Below, in pieces: positions 10,641 through 21,665 of a stretch of 64,000 nucleotides of DNA. The position numbers and the translations under genes are program-made. The notes beneath the pieces were generated by a model. The model was not told where the DNA came from. It searched no databases and saw only the letters and a list, made by a program, of their open reading frames with translations. Within the stretch, counting starts at the first letter, position 1; each line of letters opens with the position of its first letter. The DNA lies in contig OZ005618.1 of NCBI GenBank assembly GCA_963930655.1, forward strand, positions 20,992,501 to 21,056,500. Reading direction: 5' to 3'. The DNA comes from Myrica gale. Its lineage: Eukaryota > Streptophyta > Magnoliopsida > Fagales > Myricaceae.

Positions 10641-12667
10641 GTCAGACATTGTGGATTTAGCGAAGTTCATTTGGAAGAAATTTGTAGGATTATGATAAAA
10701 TTGTAAATATTTAAGTGATGTTAAAGTTGTATTGATATGCATGCAAAACTTGTTAGAAATGGATTGATGTTTGTAAAAAAGAAAAAAAAGTTGTATTAGA
10801 ATATCCTTCCGCCGGTGCAATTTCCCAAGTCGTTGCCAATTGTCAAACTCAAAGCGTAGAAGTGGACTTTTAAGGCTTCTGCCATTAGGACAAAAGCATC
10901 TTCCATCATCGTTCTTCTCGGGAAGAGAAGATTTGGAACAACGGAGGGAAAAGAACGAGAGCGTGGTTTTGTTGGCGAAAGGGAGTGGAGGGAAATGAAG
11001 TGGTGGGCAGGGAAGTGAGGGGAGGGCGGTGCCCAGGGAAGAAGGGAACAGAAGAGAGGAGGTCGAGGGTGACAGAGAGCAAGGGCAGTCTGGTCATCCA
11101 CCAAACACTTATCAAGGACATTTTCATCCTTTCATGAAAAAATCGTCTCATTTGACGGTGAATTTAAACGGGGGAGCGAGGATTGAGTGATTTTGAAATA
11201 TAGGAGGTCTCAAATTGTTGGTTTTGAAACATAGAGGTCTCAAATCGTTGGTTTGGAAAATAAGGGTCGTAACTTGATTTTGCCTCAGATATACGGGGCT
11301 AACTATGAGTTTATCCCATATTTCATGAAAAGTAAGTTGTTGTGTAATGTTGACAAAAGCAACCATTTTGCCTTTAATAATCCAATTCTTACTTTTATGC
11401 TACTATCTTTTTTCATGACTTGTAATTATTAAAACGCAAATAATTGTATGGCAAACATGTTCATGATTCTTACTGATTTGGCTTTAATGTTTGATAACGG
11501 TGAGATATTGGAGTAAACCAAAATCCATTTATCTGTACGTAGCTCCTAACATTGAGTGATGATGAAATCACTTCAACAAAAGGAAACAGCTTATTTTCAC
11601 TTTAACAAAAGGGGAACGGCTTATTTTTGCTGCTGAGCTTACCAACAATAGCGGTGGAAGGAATTCTGGACAAAGAGAATGGGATGTTTTGGAATCTCAA
11701 GCTGATATTCCTTTCCCCGTGTGCTCCACACCTGCAAGCACGGAAGCTTCTACTTCATTGACCCCCTGAAGAAGGAATTCATCAAATGAAGCATACCCCG
11801 TGACATCACTCATGGAGCACCAATGACTCTTCATTTGCATTTGGAAAAATGATGCTAGCTTGGCAAAATCCGCTCCGGTTCTATTTTCCATCATCCAATT
11901 TCAGTTTTGACATCGTCAAGGCCATCAGTCAATAAAGAATTAGAGGAGAAGATTCTGGTAAGCTGATATGACATCCATATTATCTTACAGAACTTGGTGA
12001 AGAGTTATTATTTACCCCCATCCTGATAAAATTTAAGGATATCGTGAAAGGTCTGAATTGTAAAATTGGTTGTAGAGTCTGTATCTAAATAGAAAGTTAT
12101 AAATTGTGTCTACTAGAATATCTGTTGGGATTCACACAATATTAAATCAAATTCATTATATCTTACACCCAAAGTCACACAATTCAGATAGAGATAGATA
12201 TAAAGTGCAAGTCATATCACCTGTTGGACAATAAATCTTACAACATTCGAATATATGTATTTTTTTTATCTCTTAACTGGACCATCTAATCTAGACATCA
12301 AATTGAAGAGTATCCTGATCTCTTACTAAAGCTATTGCCATATCAGGCCAATTTGATAGTTCACAGGAGTTGACAAGTATCTTCCCATTGATTGATGAAC
12401 TTTACCAATGTACCATTAAATGATTATTCAAATACTTATTTAAACGACTACTGATCACATGTATGATTGAAGTTTATACGTATATATACAATATCTCACG
12501 GGGCAAGATGAGAATTAAAGAAGGCATTAAGAAAACGAAAATAATAAAACAAGAAATCTTTGGGGTCAATAGCATGAATTAGGTTGCAAAGCAATCATCC
12601 AGCTATTATCACATGCTGGCAGATTCGTCTTCAACCGACACAACCTCCCATCACACTCTTTCCTACA
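10641..12667. other. Intergenic, unclassified repeat-like sequence
   Basis: No gene is recognisable. 10800-11110 is purine-rich (GGGAAGG-type) on the plus strand. 11185-11265 holds two imperfect copies of a unit of about 35 bases ('ttttgaaa.ata.aggtctcaaat.gttggttt'). The rest is AT-rich. The short frames on both strands have no domain features. Confidence 0.5.
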
Positions 12668-12676
12668 TTAATTTTA

Positions 12677-12959
12677 GGGTTAAATGCATGTCATGCCCCT
12701 GTGGTATGCGGTAATAGCAAATATGCCCATAAGGTAAACAAAGTCCTTTTCATACCCCTGAGGTAAACATTCAGGAGCAAATATGCCCTTTCATACCCTT
12801 GAGGTAAACATAACGGAAGGACATATTTGGTCCTGAATGTTTACCTCAGGGGTATGAAAAAGACTTTGTTTACCTCAGGGGTATGAAAATGACTTTGTTT
12901 ACCTCAGGGGCATATTTGCTATTACCGCATACCACATGGGCATGATATGCATTTAACCC
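12677..12959. mobile_element. Foldback MITE with perfect 9-bp target duplication
   Basis: The element begins GGGTTAAATGCATGTCATGC and ends with its near inverse, GCATGATATGCATTTAACCC. Most of its 283 bases form one imperfect hairpin with repeated 'cctgaggtaaac' units. TTAATTTTA is present on both sides (12668-12676 and 12960-12968). A 9-bp duplication points to the Mutator superfamily. It encodes nothing. Confidence 0.88.
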
Positions 12960-12968
12960 TTAATTTTA

Positions 12969-14134
12969 TATATACACACACACAAAATTATATATATATA
13001 TATATATACACACACAAAAGAAGGGTATCATAAATGTAAAAAAAAAACATTGGCCTGCTAAATTAACTGGAAATTGGCTAAACAAAGCAAACAATTTGGA
13101 TATTTAGATCATAAATGGATGGAAAATATTATGATGTCATTTCAAAGAGGTAGAGATAGAAAAAGAGAAAAAGTTTGACTCATTAAATTTTCAAACTATC
13201 AAAATCCATCCAATTAAGTTTCATGATTGAAATGAACAAAACATGAGTTGTGTAACACAATTTTGATGGTTAAATTTTATCAAAAAGAGTACTGTTAAAA
13301 TAAAAAATATGTTGTGACATTCTCAATCGTTCGAACGTTTAATGTGACAAATTTAATAGTTTGAATCTTAATGTAGAATTAAGAGGTTGAGGAAGGATGT
13401 AGAAGATGTAGAGAGAAAAAGAGTGAATGAAATATCTTTGTTTATTTCATAATCAATAAAACAAGAGTCGATGACATAATATAAACTAAGTTGTAACTGA
13501 AATATTACATAACAGAATAACAGTCTATAACTAATTGGGCTGAACTGGATAAAAACTGCTGATCTGGAGCTTGGAGTTTGTCCTGGAACTTTACCGATAC
13601 ATCTTCACACTTAATGTAACACTGAACTCGGCAAAATAATTTTTCTGAAAAGAAAAATTGCGACAGATGGTATGCTTCGACCTTCTCCTAGTCCACGGTA
13701 GACTGTCATTTATTAAACGATTCCAACCCCTATTCAAAGTCACTGTTAAATCAAGTTGGTGCTAATTGGAAACAGAGGATTTTTTTCAATTCCTGTGAGA
13801 GAAAAGTCCTTATCATTATTCTAGAACAATGATTTAATAACCCGTTTAGCAACCAAAGGTACGTACTTTTTAATATCAAAATCTGATTGGTTATCAATTC
13901 TATGGCATCATATTGATAAATGCAAAGCGTTTGGGTGATAAATCAGATAGCTGATTCGAAAGTGCAGGAGGAAATGTTATGGCAAGGACTTGGAATTTTC
14001 TCACATCCCAAACACTAGATAAATAGTAAGAAAAATAGGTGAAAAACATGATAAGGACTCTAAAGTCACTCTGTCAGCCATTATACCAGTTCTATACCCT
14101 TCTTCCAACCACCAGTTCACAAACCCCAAGGAGA
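12969..14134. other. Intergenic region upstream of the phytocyanin locus
   Basis: It holds a TA/CA microsatellite (about 12969-13017) and then AT-rich sequence without a gene. It would include the former phytocyanin promoter; no motif is clear enough to name. Confidence 0.5.
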
Positions 14135-15261
14135 ATGGAACAGATAAAGTACAACTTAGGCTTTCTTCTCTTCGTTCTCACTTGCTTTGTTCTTCTCTCT
14201 TTCTCGGTATCTGTTGAATCTTACAAGAACTACACGGTGGGTGATTCTTTGGGTTGGTATGATACCCTCGAGAAGCCCAGTGTCAATTACCAGAAATGGG
14301 TTGCAGGCAACATCCAAACCCATTACTGGAAAGAGGCTCCAGACCTTCTTCCTTTTAATTGCTCATATATAACTTCATGGTACTGCCTTTTCATTGAGTT
14401 TCCTCTTTCAACAAGTTATGTCTGAAACTTGTTCGTTTTCAGTGAATTTCCATTAACTATATCTGATATCAGAAGGAATCCATTGAAGCTATAGCTTTTG
14501 GGTTAGTGAGTAAATGGTTCTTAGTTATCTGAATTTATAGGCGATGTGTTTTCGGGTTCAAAGGCCAGGGCCAATCTCTGTCTAAGATTTTCATTAGCTG
14601 CAGTAATGTGCAGAGAATCTTGAAATTTTAGACTTACATCTGTTCCATCTGATTTTCAAAGTTAATTATAGTGTTCATAATTTTTAAGTATTTTCTTATC
14701 AAATCAGAGGGAATATGAAGTGAAAAGCCTTCTCCAATATTTTCTCATACTTGTTATAGCCAAAAATTTCCATATTTTTTGTTTGTTTCCTTGTCCTTTC
14801 ATCCTTAGCTTGTCCCGTAAATGATACTGGGAGGAAATACACGAGCATGTGATGGGTATTTCTGCTTTCCTCTTCTTTCCCTTTCTAGTGAGCTTTCTTT
14901 CTTTTCTTGCAATATTGAGGTGGGAAGAGAATTTTGGGTTGTTCACTTTTCTTCCTTTTCTGAAAATTCAGTAATCACTGAAATATAAATCGAACATCTG
15001 TCTACAAGCATCGTTGAAGTGAATGTGGAGTTGCTTTTCCAACTGTGACGTAGAAGTCAGTGAAAAAGATCAGCTAAAGAAAACAAAAAAACGTAAAGAT
15101 AAGTTGCATGGACCTTCATGGCTTCACATGAAACAGAGCTGCAGTACTGCATCTGCATGTGCTGCACACACAAGTAAATATTGCAAATCAGCTATAGTTT
15201 GCTATTTTCTTTCAATAAATTTTACTCTTTACATTCTAAATTATATTGTTGCCCACACTAA

Positions 15262-15429
15262 GAGGGTGTTCAGTTTAATTGTGTTTTAAGAATTTTTAGG
15301 TGAAGTTAACTTTATTGGTATGCTTGTTGTAGTTATTTTTATGTAGTGTTAAAAATGATGTTTGGTTGTAGAATTTTTTGTGTTGTGAGGATTCTAAAAA
15401 AGCCTGAGAATACTGGTTAAACGAACACG
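15262..15429 (+). mobile_element. Tourist-like MITE, copy 1 (in phytocyanin intron)
   Basis: Begins GAGGGTGTTCAG, ends AACGAACACG, and is flanked by TAA on both sides (15259-15261, 15430-15432). It shares the internal 'ttggtatgc.tgttgtagtta' and 'tgtttggttgtagaatt' with copies 2 and 3. The 3-bp TWA duplication suggests PIF/Harbinger. Confidence 0.75.
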
Positions 15430-15586
15430 TAACTATCAATTTTGTAGGTAAAGAATATAATGTCTAAAAAATGATAGTTTAACGAGTGAAAAAAATATTT
15501 TTTCCCTTCCGGTTTCTCTAATGGAACAGGAGGAGGAAGCTCTGTTTCCAAAGTGGTAGATAGCTTGGTTCGTCAACAAACTCTTA

Positions 15587-15775
15587 GGGGCTGTTCGTTT
15601 AACAAAAAATTCTCAGAATTTTTTTATATTCTCACAACACAAAAATCCTACAACCAAACATTATTTCTAACCTCACATAAAAATAACTACAACACGCATA
15701 CCAATATAAGTTAATATCACTTAAAAATTCTCAAAACATAAAAAATCCTCACAACACACCTAACCTAACACACTC
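15587..15775 (-). mobile_element. Tourist-like MITE, copy 2 (inverted relative to copies 1 and 3)
   Basis: Begins GGGGCTGTTCGTTTAAC, ends ACACACTC, and is flanked by TTA (15584-15586, 15776-15778). It is inverted relative to copy 1, only 157 bases away, so a transcript across this intron could fold into a hairpin of about 170 bp. Confidence 0.8.
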
Positions 15776-16467
15776 TTAGCCCTTTCTTTTATCTTTTTCT
15801 TTTTCTGCAAGTTTTGTCTGCAACTGCAAGTCCTTTTTCTCTTGGTAGGTAATTGTCGGCGAACCCAAATCACCCTGTTCTGTGTAAGACGAGTACACAT
15901 AAAGTTTGAAAAACTTCACGAACTTCGAAATTCATGTCTTGGATGAGAGATTTATGTCTCTGCCTTTTGTTAGTGCAGTTTTCAACACAGACAACAATCA
16001 CTCCGTTATCCAAACATATAACTTGACCTGTTGACCACCTGCAAACGTTGTGATTACGAGGATGCTCAAGACAACGACACCACGCAGTGGTCGGGTCCTG
16101 ATCCATCAGCCGTTACTCCACATCCAGTGTTCCGCTGGTCAAAGAAGGGATGAATTACTTCTTTTCTAGTGATTATGATGGCGAACAGTGCAAGAATGGC
16201 CAGCACTTCAGAATCAATGTAACTCATGGCCAAGGGCTGCCAAAGAGTTTGGTAAGTCCTGCTGAAGAATCCCCCGGACCGATTAGTCCGAACGCCGGCT
16301 ACGATTATGTGCCCGACACGGCTGTTCCTTCTAATTTCAATAATCCCCACGAAGAAACTGCTGATAATGAAGCATCTGGATCTGCTTCATTATCAATGTA
16401 CTGGAAGCTCAAAGACAGGACAGTGAACTGGATTTTGGTTTTGTTAGGGATTGCTTGCTTGTTGTGA

Positions 16468-16841
16468 GGAGTTTATATGTTCAGTTCTTTATTCTATCTA
16501 CAGTTTTTTTTGCAACATTTGTATTCTTTTATGCGGAGTTGATAAGTTGAGTTCTTTATACTGATCTGTTTGTGAGTTGGGGATGGATTTTGAATTGTAT
16601 TGTAGAGAAATAATTTTAACTATTTTTTTTTCTTTGTGTTGGTGTGAAAATTAAGAAAAAAATTGTCTTTTAATCTAACTAAGATAGCTCAAGTGGCAGC
16701 AAAAGCCCTAAGACTAAGGGTGAGGTGTACATTCGTGGGTTTAGGATGTTAAAAAATCACGACTTAAATGAGGGTGGTAAGTAGGTTAGTCAATCTCTCT
16801 TAAACTTATCGTGGCGTTAAATTTAATTTATGCAAATATTA
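16468..16841. other. 3' flank of phytocyanin locus with a SINE-like patch
   Basis: After the stop codon the flank is T-rich. 16679-16815 contains 'tagctcaagtggcag', like an RNA polymerase III A box, and 'attcgtgggttt' about 45 bases on, a weak B box. This resembles a decayed tRNA-derived SINE, but no target duplication was found. Confidence 0.3.
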
Positions 16842-17022
16842 GAGGATGTTCGGTTAAGGTGTTTTGTGAGGATTTTTTGTGTTTTGAGAATTTTTATGTG
16901 ATGTTAATTTTATTGGTATGCGTGTTGTAGTTATATTTACGTGGTGTGAAAAATAATGTTTGGTTGTAGAATTGTAAGGATTCAAAAAATCCTGAGATTT
17001 TTTTTTGTAAACGAATAACCTC
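16842..17022 (+). mobile_element. Tourist-like MITE, copy 3
   Basis: Begins GAGGATGTTCG and ends CGAATAACCTC (inverse GAGGTTATTCG), flanked by TTA (16839-16841, 17023-17025). It is colinear with copy 1 and has the cleanest terminal repeats of the three. Confidence 0.8.
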
Positions 17023-17025
17023 TTA

Positions 17026-18889
17026 AATTAAGTCTATTCGAATTCTATACATGTAAATGTGTCCGAATTCTTGGTTATTTGAAAAAGAAGTTAAATCTAA
17101 GTTTTATTTTTAATTTGCTTTTACATTAGACCTCCAAAAATTATCATATTATAATAATTTGTCCCCTTAAAAAATAACAGTCTTCACACTCTGGATAGAA
17201 AAACCAAAATTTGGAAATCATTTGAAGTGATATGTTGGAGAGTCGATGACAATGAGACATGCACGTGGAAGAGGGTCTGTTTGTCTATTAGTGCTAATTA
17301 TTGGAGTAGCTAGAGTTTCTATACTAACATACAGCTCACTTTGATTATAGACCAAAAAATTAGGTCATGTAACTTGAGTTGGCTACTACAATTATTATCG
17401 TCACCAACTCGTCCCAAATTAGATACTCATTAATAATTTTGATGTAACCGTAAAATTAAGCATGGGAATAGGTAACCTTAATTTAATTTTAATTCTTCTT
17501 TGTAATTTTCTTTTATTTTTATTTTAATGTTTATAATTGTTCGTCTAACTTGAACTTAGTTGGACCACGTGGCATGAGATCAATGCAAAACGGGTATGTG
17601 TCATTCTGCTATTAGGCGTGGCATGTCATTCCATTAAAATTTTAAGGTAGTTAAATTTTAGGTGGTTAAAATTTTGGAGTATGAGAATTAATAAAAATGA
17701 AGATAGTTTATAAGAGTTGCTGAAAAAATAAAGAGAGAAAATTTGAATGAATATTATAATAAAAAATAATAATTTGTTAAGAATAAAGAATATTTTCTAT
17801 TTTTTTAATCAGACCCAAAATTTTGAGTGAATTTTGGCACTCAAACACCGTGTACAAAATGAAATCTAAAGACTCTCTTTGAAAATAGAGTTAAATTGAA
17901 AAACTAAGTGGCCGTTAATTTGTTTTTGTTTACCTATTTTGCACTAGAGGTGATGCAACATCCTTGACGTTTGTGTGCCAAAATATTGACATAATAAAAT
18001 AATTATAAAAGAATTTATTTCTATCAAATTATCTATTTTTATTATAATAAATAAAAAAAATTTATTCGTCTCTCCTTTTACTTTCTTATAAACTCATGTA
18101 TCCTAAAATTTTAGCAAACAAAACACTACTTAAAGTTGTGGGCAGTTTCTCAGTTATGGGCTCGGATTTGCTGCAGTGTGTGAGAGGGGGGCATGAGTCC
18201 CGGGTGGGACCCACACCTCCCTCTCACCCGAACTGCAGCGGACGCGCCCCTTAGTTATTGCGTGTGTAGTGATTGGTGGTGGTTTTTCTTTATCGTGAGA
18301 GGGGGGTGTGGGTCCCGGGTGTGATGGGCCCTATTGCTAGCTTATCTGACCAGTATGTTGGGTCTGTTGGGCGTTATCGATTTAGGCCCAAGAGGTCGGA
18401 TGGGGTTCGAAGTATGGAGATTATGTTGAAAATCGAATTGTTTTAATCGGCTTTTTTTTTCCTCAGTCAATGGATTGAAATCCTTCTCAATTTGTTGCCT
18501 AATTCGGATACCTAAATATTACCTTTTATAGGAAGCACGTTGCTTACAGCTTCACACAATTTGCGTAGGATCTGAATACTATTTTTCTTTTAACGAATAA
18601 AACTATCTAATTGGGTCTAAAACTTAAGAGGAACCACAATCCTCCGTCAATGGTTTGGTTTTAACTTTTTATTTATTTTATTTTCCAAGACCACTTCATT
18701 AGGCCTCCTCAGTCCTCACCATCTCAAGCCCACTCTTCCCATGCCGATGGAATGTTCTAATTTCAGCCCACTGCCCCGGCCCATGATCATCATTGGTTTC
18801 ACCCCAGCCCCCTCCCCCAAGCTTTCTTCATACAACTGGAGTAGAAGGAAAGGTAGCCCGTAGCTCTGGACCTCTGGTAAAGAAAGGAA
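17026..18889. promoter_or_regulatory. Intergenic region and presumed ECM29 promoter and 5' UTR
   Basis: Mostly AT-rich without a gene. Around 18183-18224 a GC-rich imperfect palindrome pairs 'gagaggggggcatgagtccc' with 'gggacccacacctccctctc', and part of it recurs at about 18297-18325. The last 200 bases before the ATG are C-rich ('cccagccccctccccc'), which fits a 5' UTR. No TATA box is certain. Confidence 0.4.
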
Positions 18890-19096
18890 ATGGCAGAGTC
18901 GTCATCTTCATCTGCGTCGGCAAATTCCGATTCAGAAAGAGAAGAAATGTTGGACCGAATGCTGACTCGTCTGGCTCTCTGCGACGACTCAAAACTCCAA
19001 GCTTTGCTGTCCAAGCTTCTCCCTCTTACTATTTCCTCTCTCTCCTTTCAATCCACAGCAGTCCGTAACAAGGTGTCTACTCCCTCTTTTTCTCCC

Positions 19097-19134
<38 letters not shown>

Positions 19135-21665
19135 TAAACAAGCGCACATACCATGCTTGTAACCGCCTCTTGTTTTGTTATCGTTTAGCCTTCATAATTC
19201 ATCTATGTGGAACTTATGCTGGCGTTGATAGCACTAATCTAAGTTTGGAGTTTTTAGAATTAGTAGTGGGACTGTTAAGGATGATGCTTGACTCGATTTG
19301 CTTTTCGCATGTTAATTGTGTTTTTTTTTTTTTTCATTTTCTAATGTCACAAGTTTTCCTTTTGGCAATCTAATCCATTTCATATGTATAATGAACCTAT
19401 ATGTCTATTTGAACGGGAGCATATAGATGACATAACTCTTACCCATTGAGAAGTATGGACGTGTGACTACTTCGCAAATCGAACTCCAACTTGAAATTAT
19501 GATTATATTATGATGGTTGATAGGCATTAGCAGGCTGGCGATCTTTCATTCATTGCAAATCTAGCGGAGGGGGAGAGATAGAGAATTGATTACTAACCAA
19601 ATGAATGCTATTTTAGTGGCAACTATAAGAGCTTAAGTAGCATATGCCATGAATTTAGTGCTTTGTGCTGAATTTAGTGAATGGTTGATGTACAATTCAC
19701 TAAAATAACCAAACAAAATCGACGCACAGTGGTTTTTTAACCTCAAACCTAATTGTGCCTTGTGATTATTTTTTCCCGAACTCTGAACACTTGTATCATC
19801 TTGCTTTTATGAATTTCTTTCCTATGTGAATGGTTGGAAGTCATTTTTGAAGGAACTTGCTCCCTTACATTTTACAGTGATGACCTGTGTTTTCTTCACA
19901 TGCAACATTTATGTCTCTATTGAGGCATGTCCTCTCTTATGCTGAATTATTATTTTCTCATTTTCTTCTTATGTAGGATAGCAGCTGTAAACTCCAGTAT
20001 TTGAATTAATAATTTCACAAGTTTGCAATTGTGTTAGGTTCTTGAGATCTTGAGTCATGTGAACAAGAGAGTGAAACATCAGCCTGAGATTGGTTTGCCA
20101 TTGTTAGAGTTATGGAAAATATATTCGGAAGGCAATGCTGTTCCAATGGTTAGAAATTTTTGCATTGTGTATATTGAGATGGCATTTGAACGTGTACATG
20201 AAAAGGTTCGTTATTCTTTATCTTGTCTTTGTCTTTTCCATGAAATTATGTGTTTTATTTTGTTTGGAACGACATCTATTTGATGTTGCAGCAATTTTGG
20301 AACAAGTGATGGTATCTGATGCTTCTGTAATAGGAAAAAGAAGATTTAGCACCTATGCTTGTGGTGAACATTTCAAAGCTTCCTCATCAGCACCAAGAGA
20401 TTATCCTGAGAATCGTTACCAAGGTCAGTTCCTATCAGGCCTTTAGAAAATACTTGGTGCTCTGCATTCTTCAATAAAAGTTTCCATTGAATTTTGAGTA
20501 TTGTATGAATTAGTCAGAGCTACGATCTGTGTTTTGCATTGGAACCTTATATCTATTTAATATCTTATATGCTTATGTCTTTTGTACAGAATTATTTCTT
20601 TTCTTGTGCTGCTTAACTCAGGTTGTTATCACAACTTACGAAGAATCTTGTCACTACAGAGTCTGCCTGACCTCATATTCCCTATTGTTTTACCCTTAAA
20701 TAGCCCCTTCTCGTTTTGAAATTTTTTGCAGTTTCGTTTGCTAGTTTTTCCTCTTTTCCATTTTTGAGATTTAACAAAAATGATAGCTTTCTTGCTAATG
20801 ACTCTACCTTAGATATAATTTCCTCCCTTCTATAAGAACGAGGTGGAGAGTGAGGTTGTGGCCATGTATTCAGTATTCACTGTACACAAACGAGTAATTC
20901 AAAGGAAAAAAAGGAGTATTAGGTGTGATTTTCTTCTTCCAAATACTCCATTTAACAGATGGGTACTTGCATTCCTCAAATCACTACTCGGATATCTAAT
21001 AAAGCAGCCTCTCCAATGCAGCAATATCTGCTAAATCAATTTTGGGTACTCTCATGGAGTTTATCATAGTAAAAGGCTCAAGTTGTACAGGTATGATTAA
21101 TGGAGGAAGGGTTCCTGTGACCCCAACTAACATTTCAGATTAAACCGTAATTGAGAGTAGTGAAAAGGATTCTCGTTACTGACTTTAACTACAATTGAGA
21201 CCGATACACGGTTTAGGTATTGTGAATTGGCCAAAGTTATCGCTCTATATATTTGTTTTTAAACTTTATGGCTGTTCATTTCATATTTGTGTATTTCTTT
21301 TGAGATATGACTACTCACAACTGTGGGTTATTGCTTGATTTCAGGTGATTGGGGAATGTCACTCAAATCAAATCCATGATGAAATTGCTGCAAAGTATAG
21401 ATCCATAAACAATACTCTGGATAGGGATCTGTTCGTTGAGTTTTGCTTTCATACAATTTTATATCAACCAACATCTCAAAGGTTTGAAATGAACATAATT
21501 TGGAGCAATATATTAATCACTGAACATATTGTTTGTCTTACGACAATTTAGTTTAAGGACTTCCTTCTTTACAGCGGAGGATGTCCACCTGGACTCTCAG
21601 TTGCTCAAGCCAGCCGTGTTACTGGCAAAGATCAGCTGAAAAATGATGTGCTTTTAATGAGGAAG
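18890..21665 (+). CDS. ECM29: ECM29 exons 1-5 (about residues 1-223)
   Basis: Exons: 18890-19072, 20038-20205, 20334-20423, 21345-21481, 21575-21665. Exon 1 ends AVRNK and must splice at 19073; reading on gives a CA-repeat intron frame (CA run about 19100-19131). Exon 2 carries VLEILSHVNKRVKHQPEIGL. Exon 3 reads EKEDLAPMLVVNISKLPHQH; its frame differs from longer open frames across the locus. Exon 4 ends with two bases that join exon 5 to code SQSGGCPPGLS. Exon 5 ends LLMRK. This is the N-terminal HEAT-like region that family knowledge links to proteasome binding. Confidence 0.93.

Larger units (their letters stand above)
14135..16467 (+). pseudogene. Phytocyanin (early nodulin-like/uclacyanin-like cupredoxin), probably a pseudogene
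   Basis: Phytocyanins are secreted, usually GPI-anchored cupredoxin-fold proteins at the plant cell surface. Exon 1 (14135 to about 14379) gives a signal peptide with a hydrophobic core (LGFLLFVLTCFVLLSF) and the N-terminal YKNYTVGDSLGWYD motif. After QKWVAG the sequence stops resembling the family. About 1.6 kb later, exon 2 (acceptor about 15978) resumes with FNTDNNHSVIQTYN in one frame and hits TGA at 16032. It continues as CDYEDAQDNDTTQWSGPDPS in a second frame (from 16049) and, after an apparent deletion near 16127, as VPLVKEGMNYFFSSDYDGEQ in a third (from 16129) to a hydrophobic GPI-type tail ending at 16467. Two MITEs lie in the intron. Three frames within about 150 bases point to a dead gene; an undetected intron is unlikely over such short gaps. 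Confidence 0.8.

Noticed and set aside
18890..19162. Open frame continuing past exon 1 of ECM29
   Set aside because: It reads into a CA microsatellite; splicing at 19073 joins the conserved VLEILSHVNK exon in phase.
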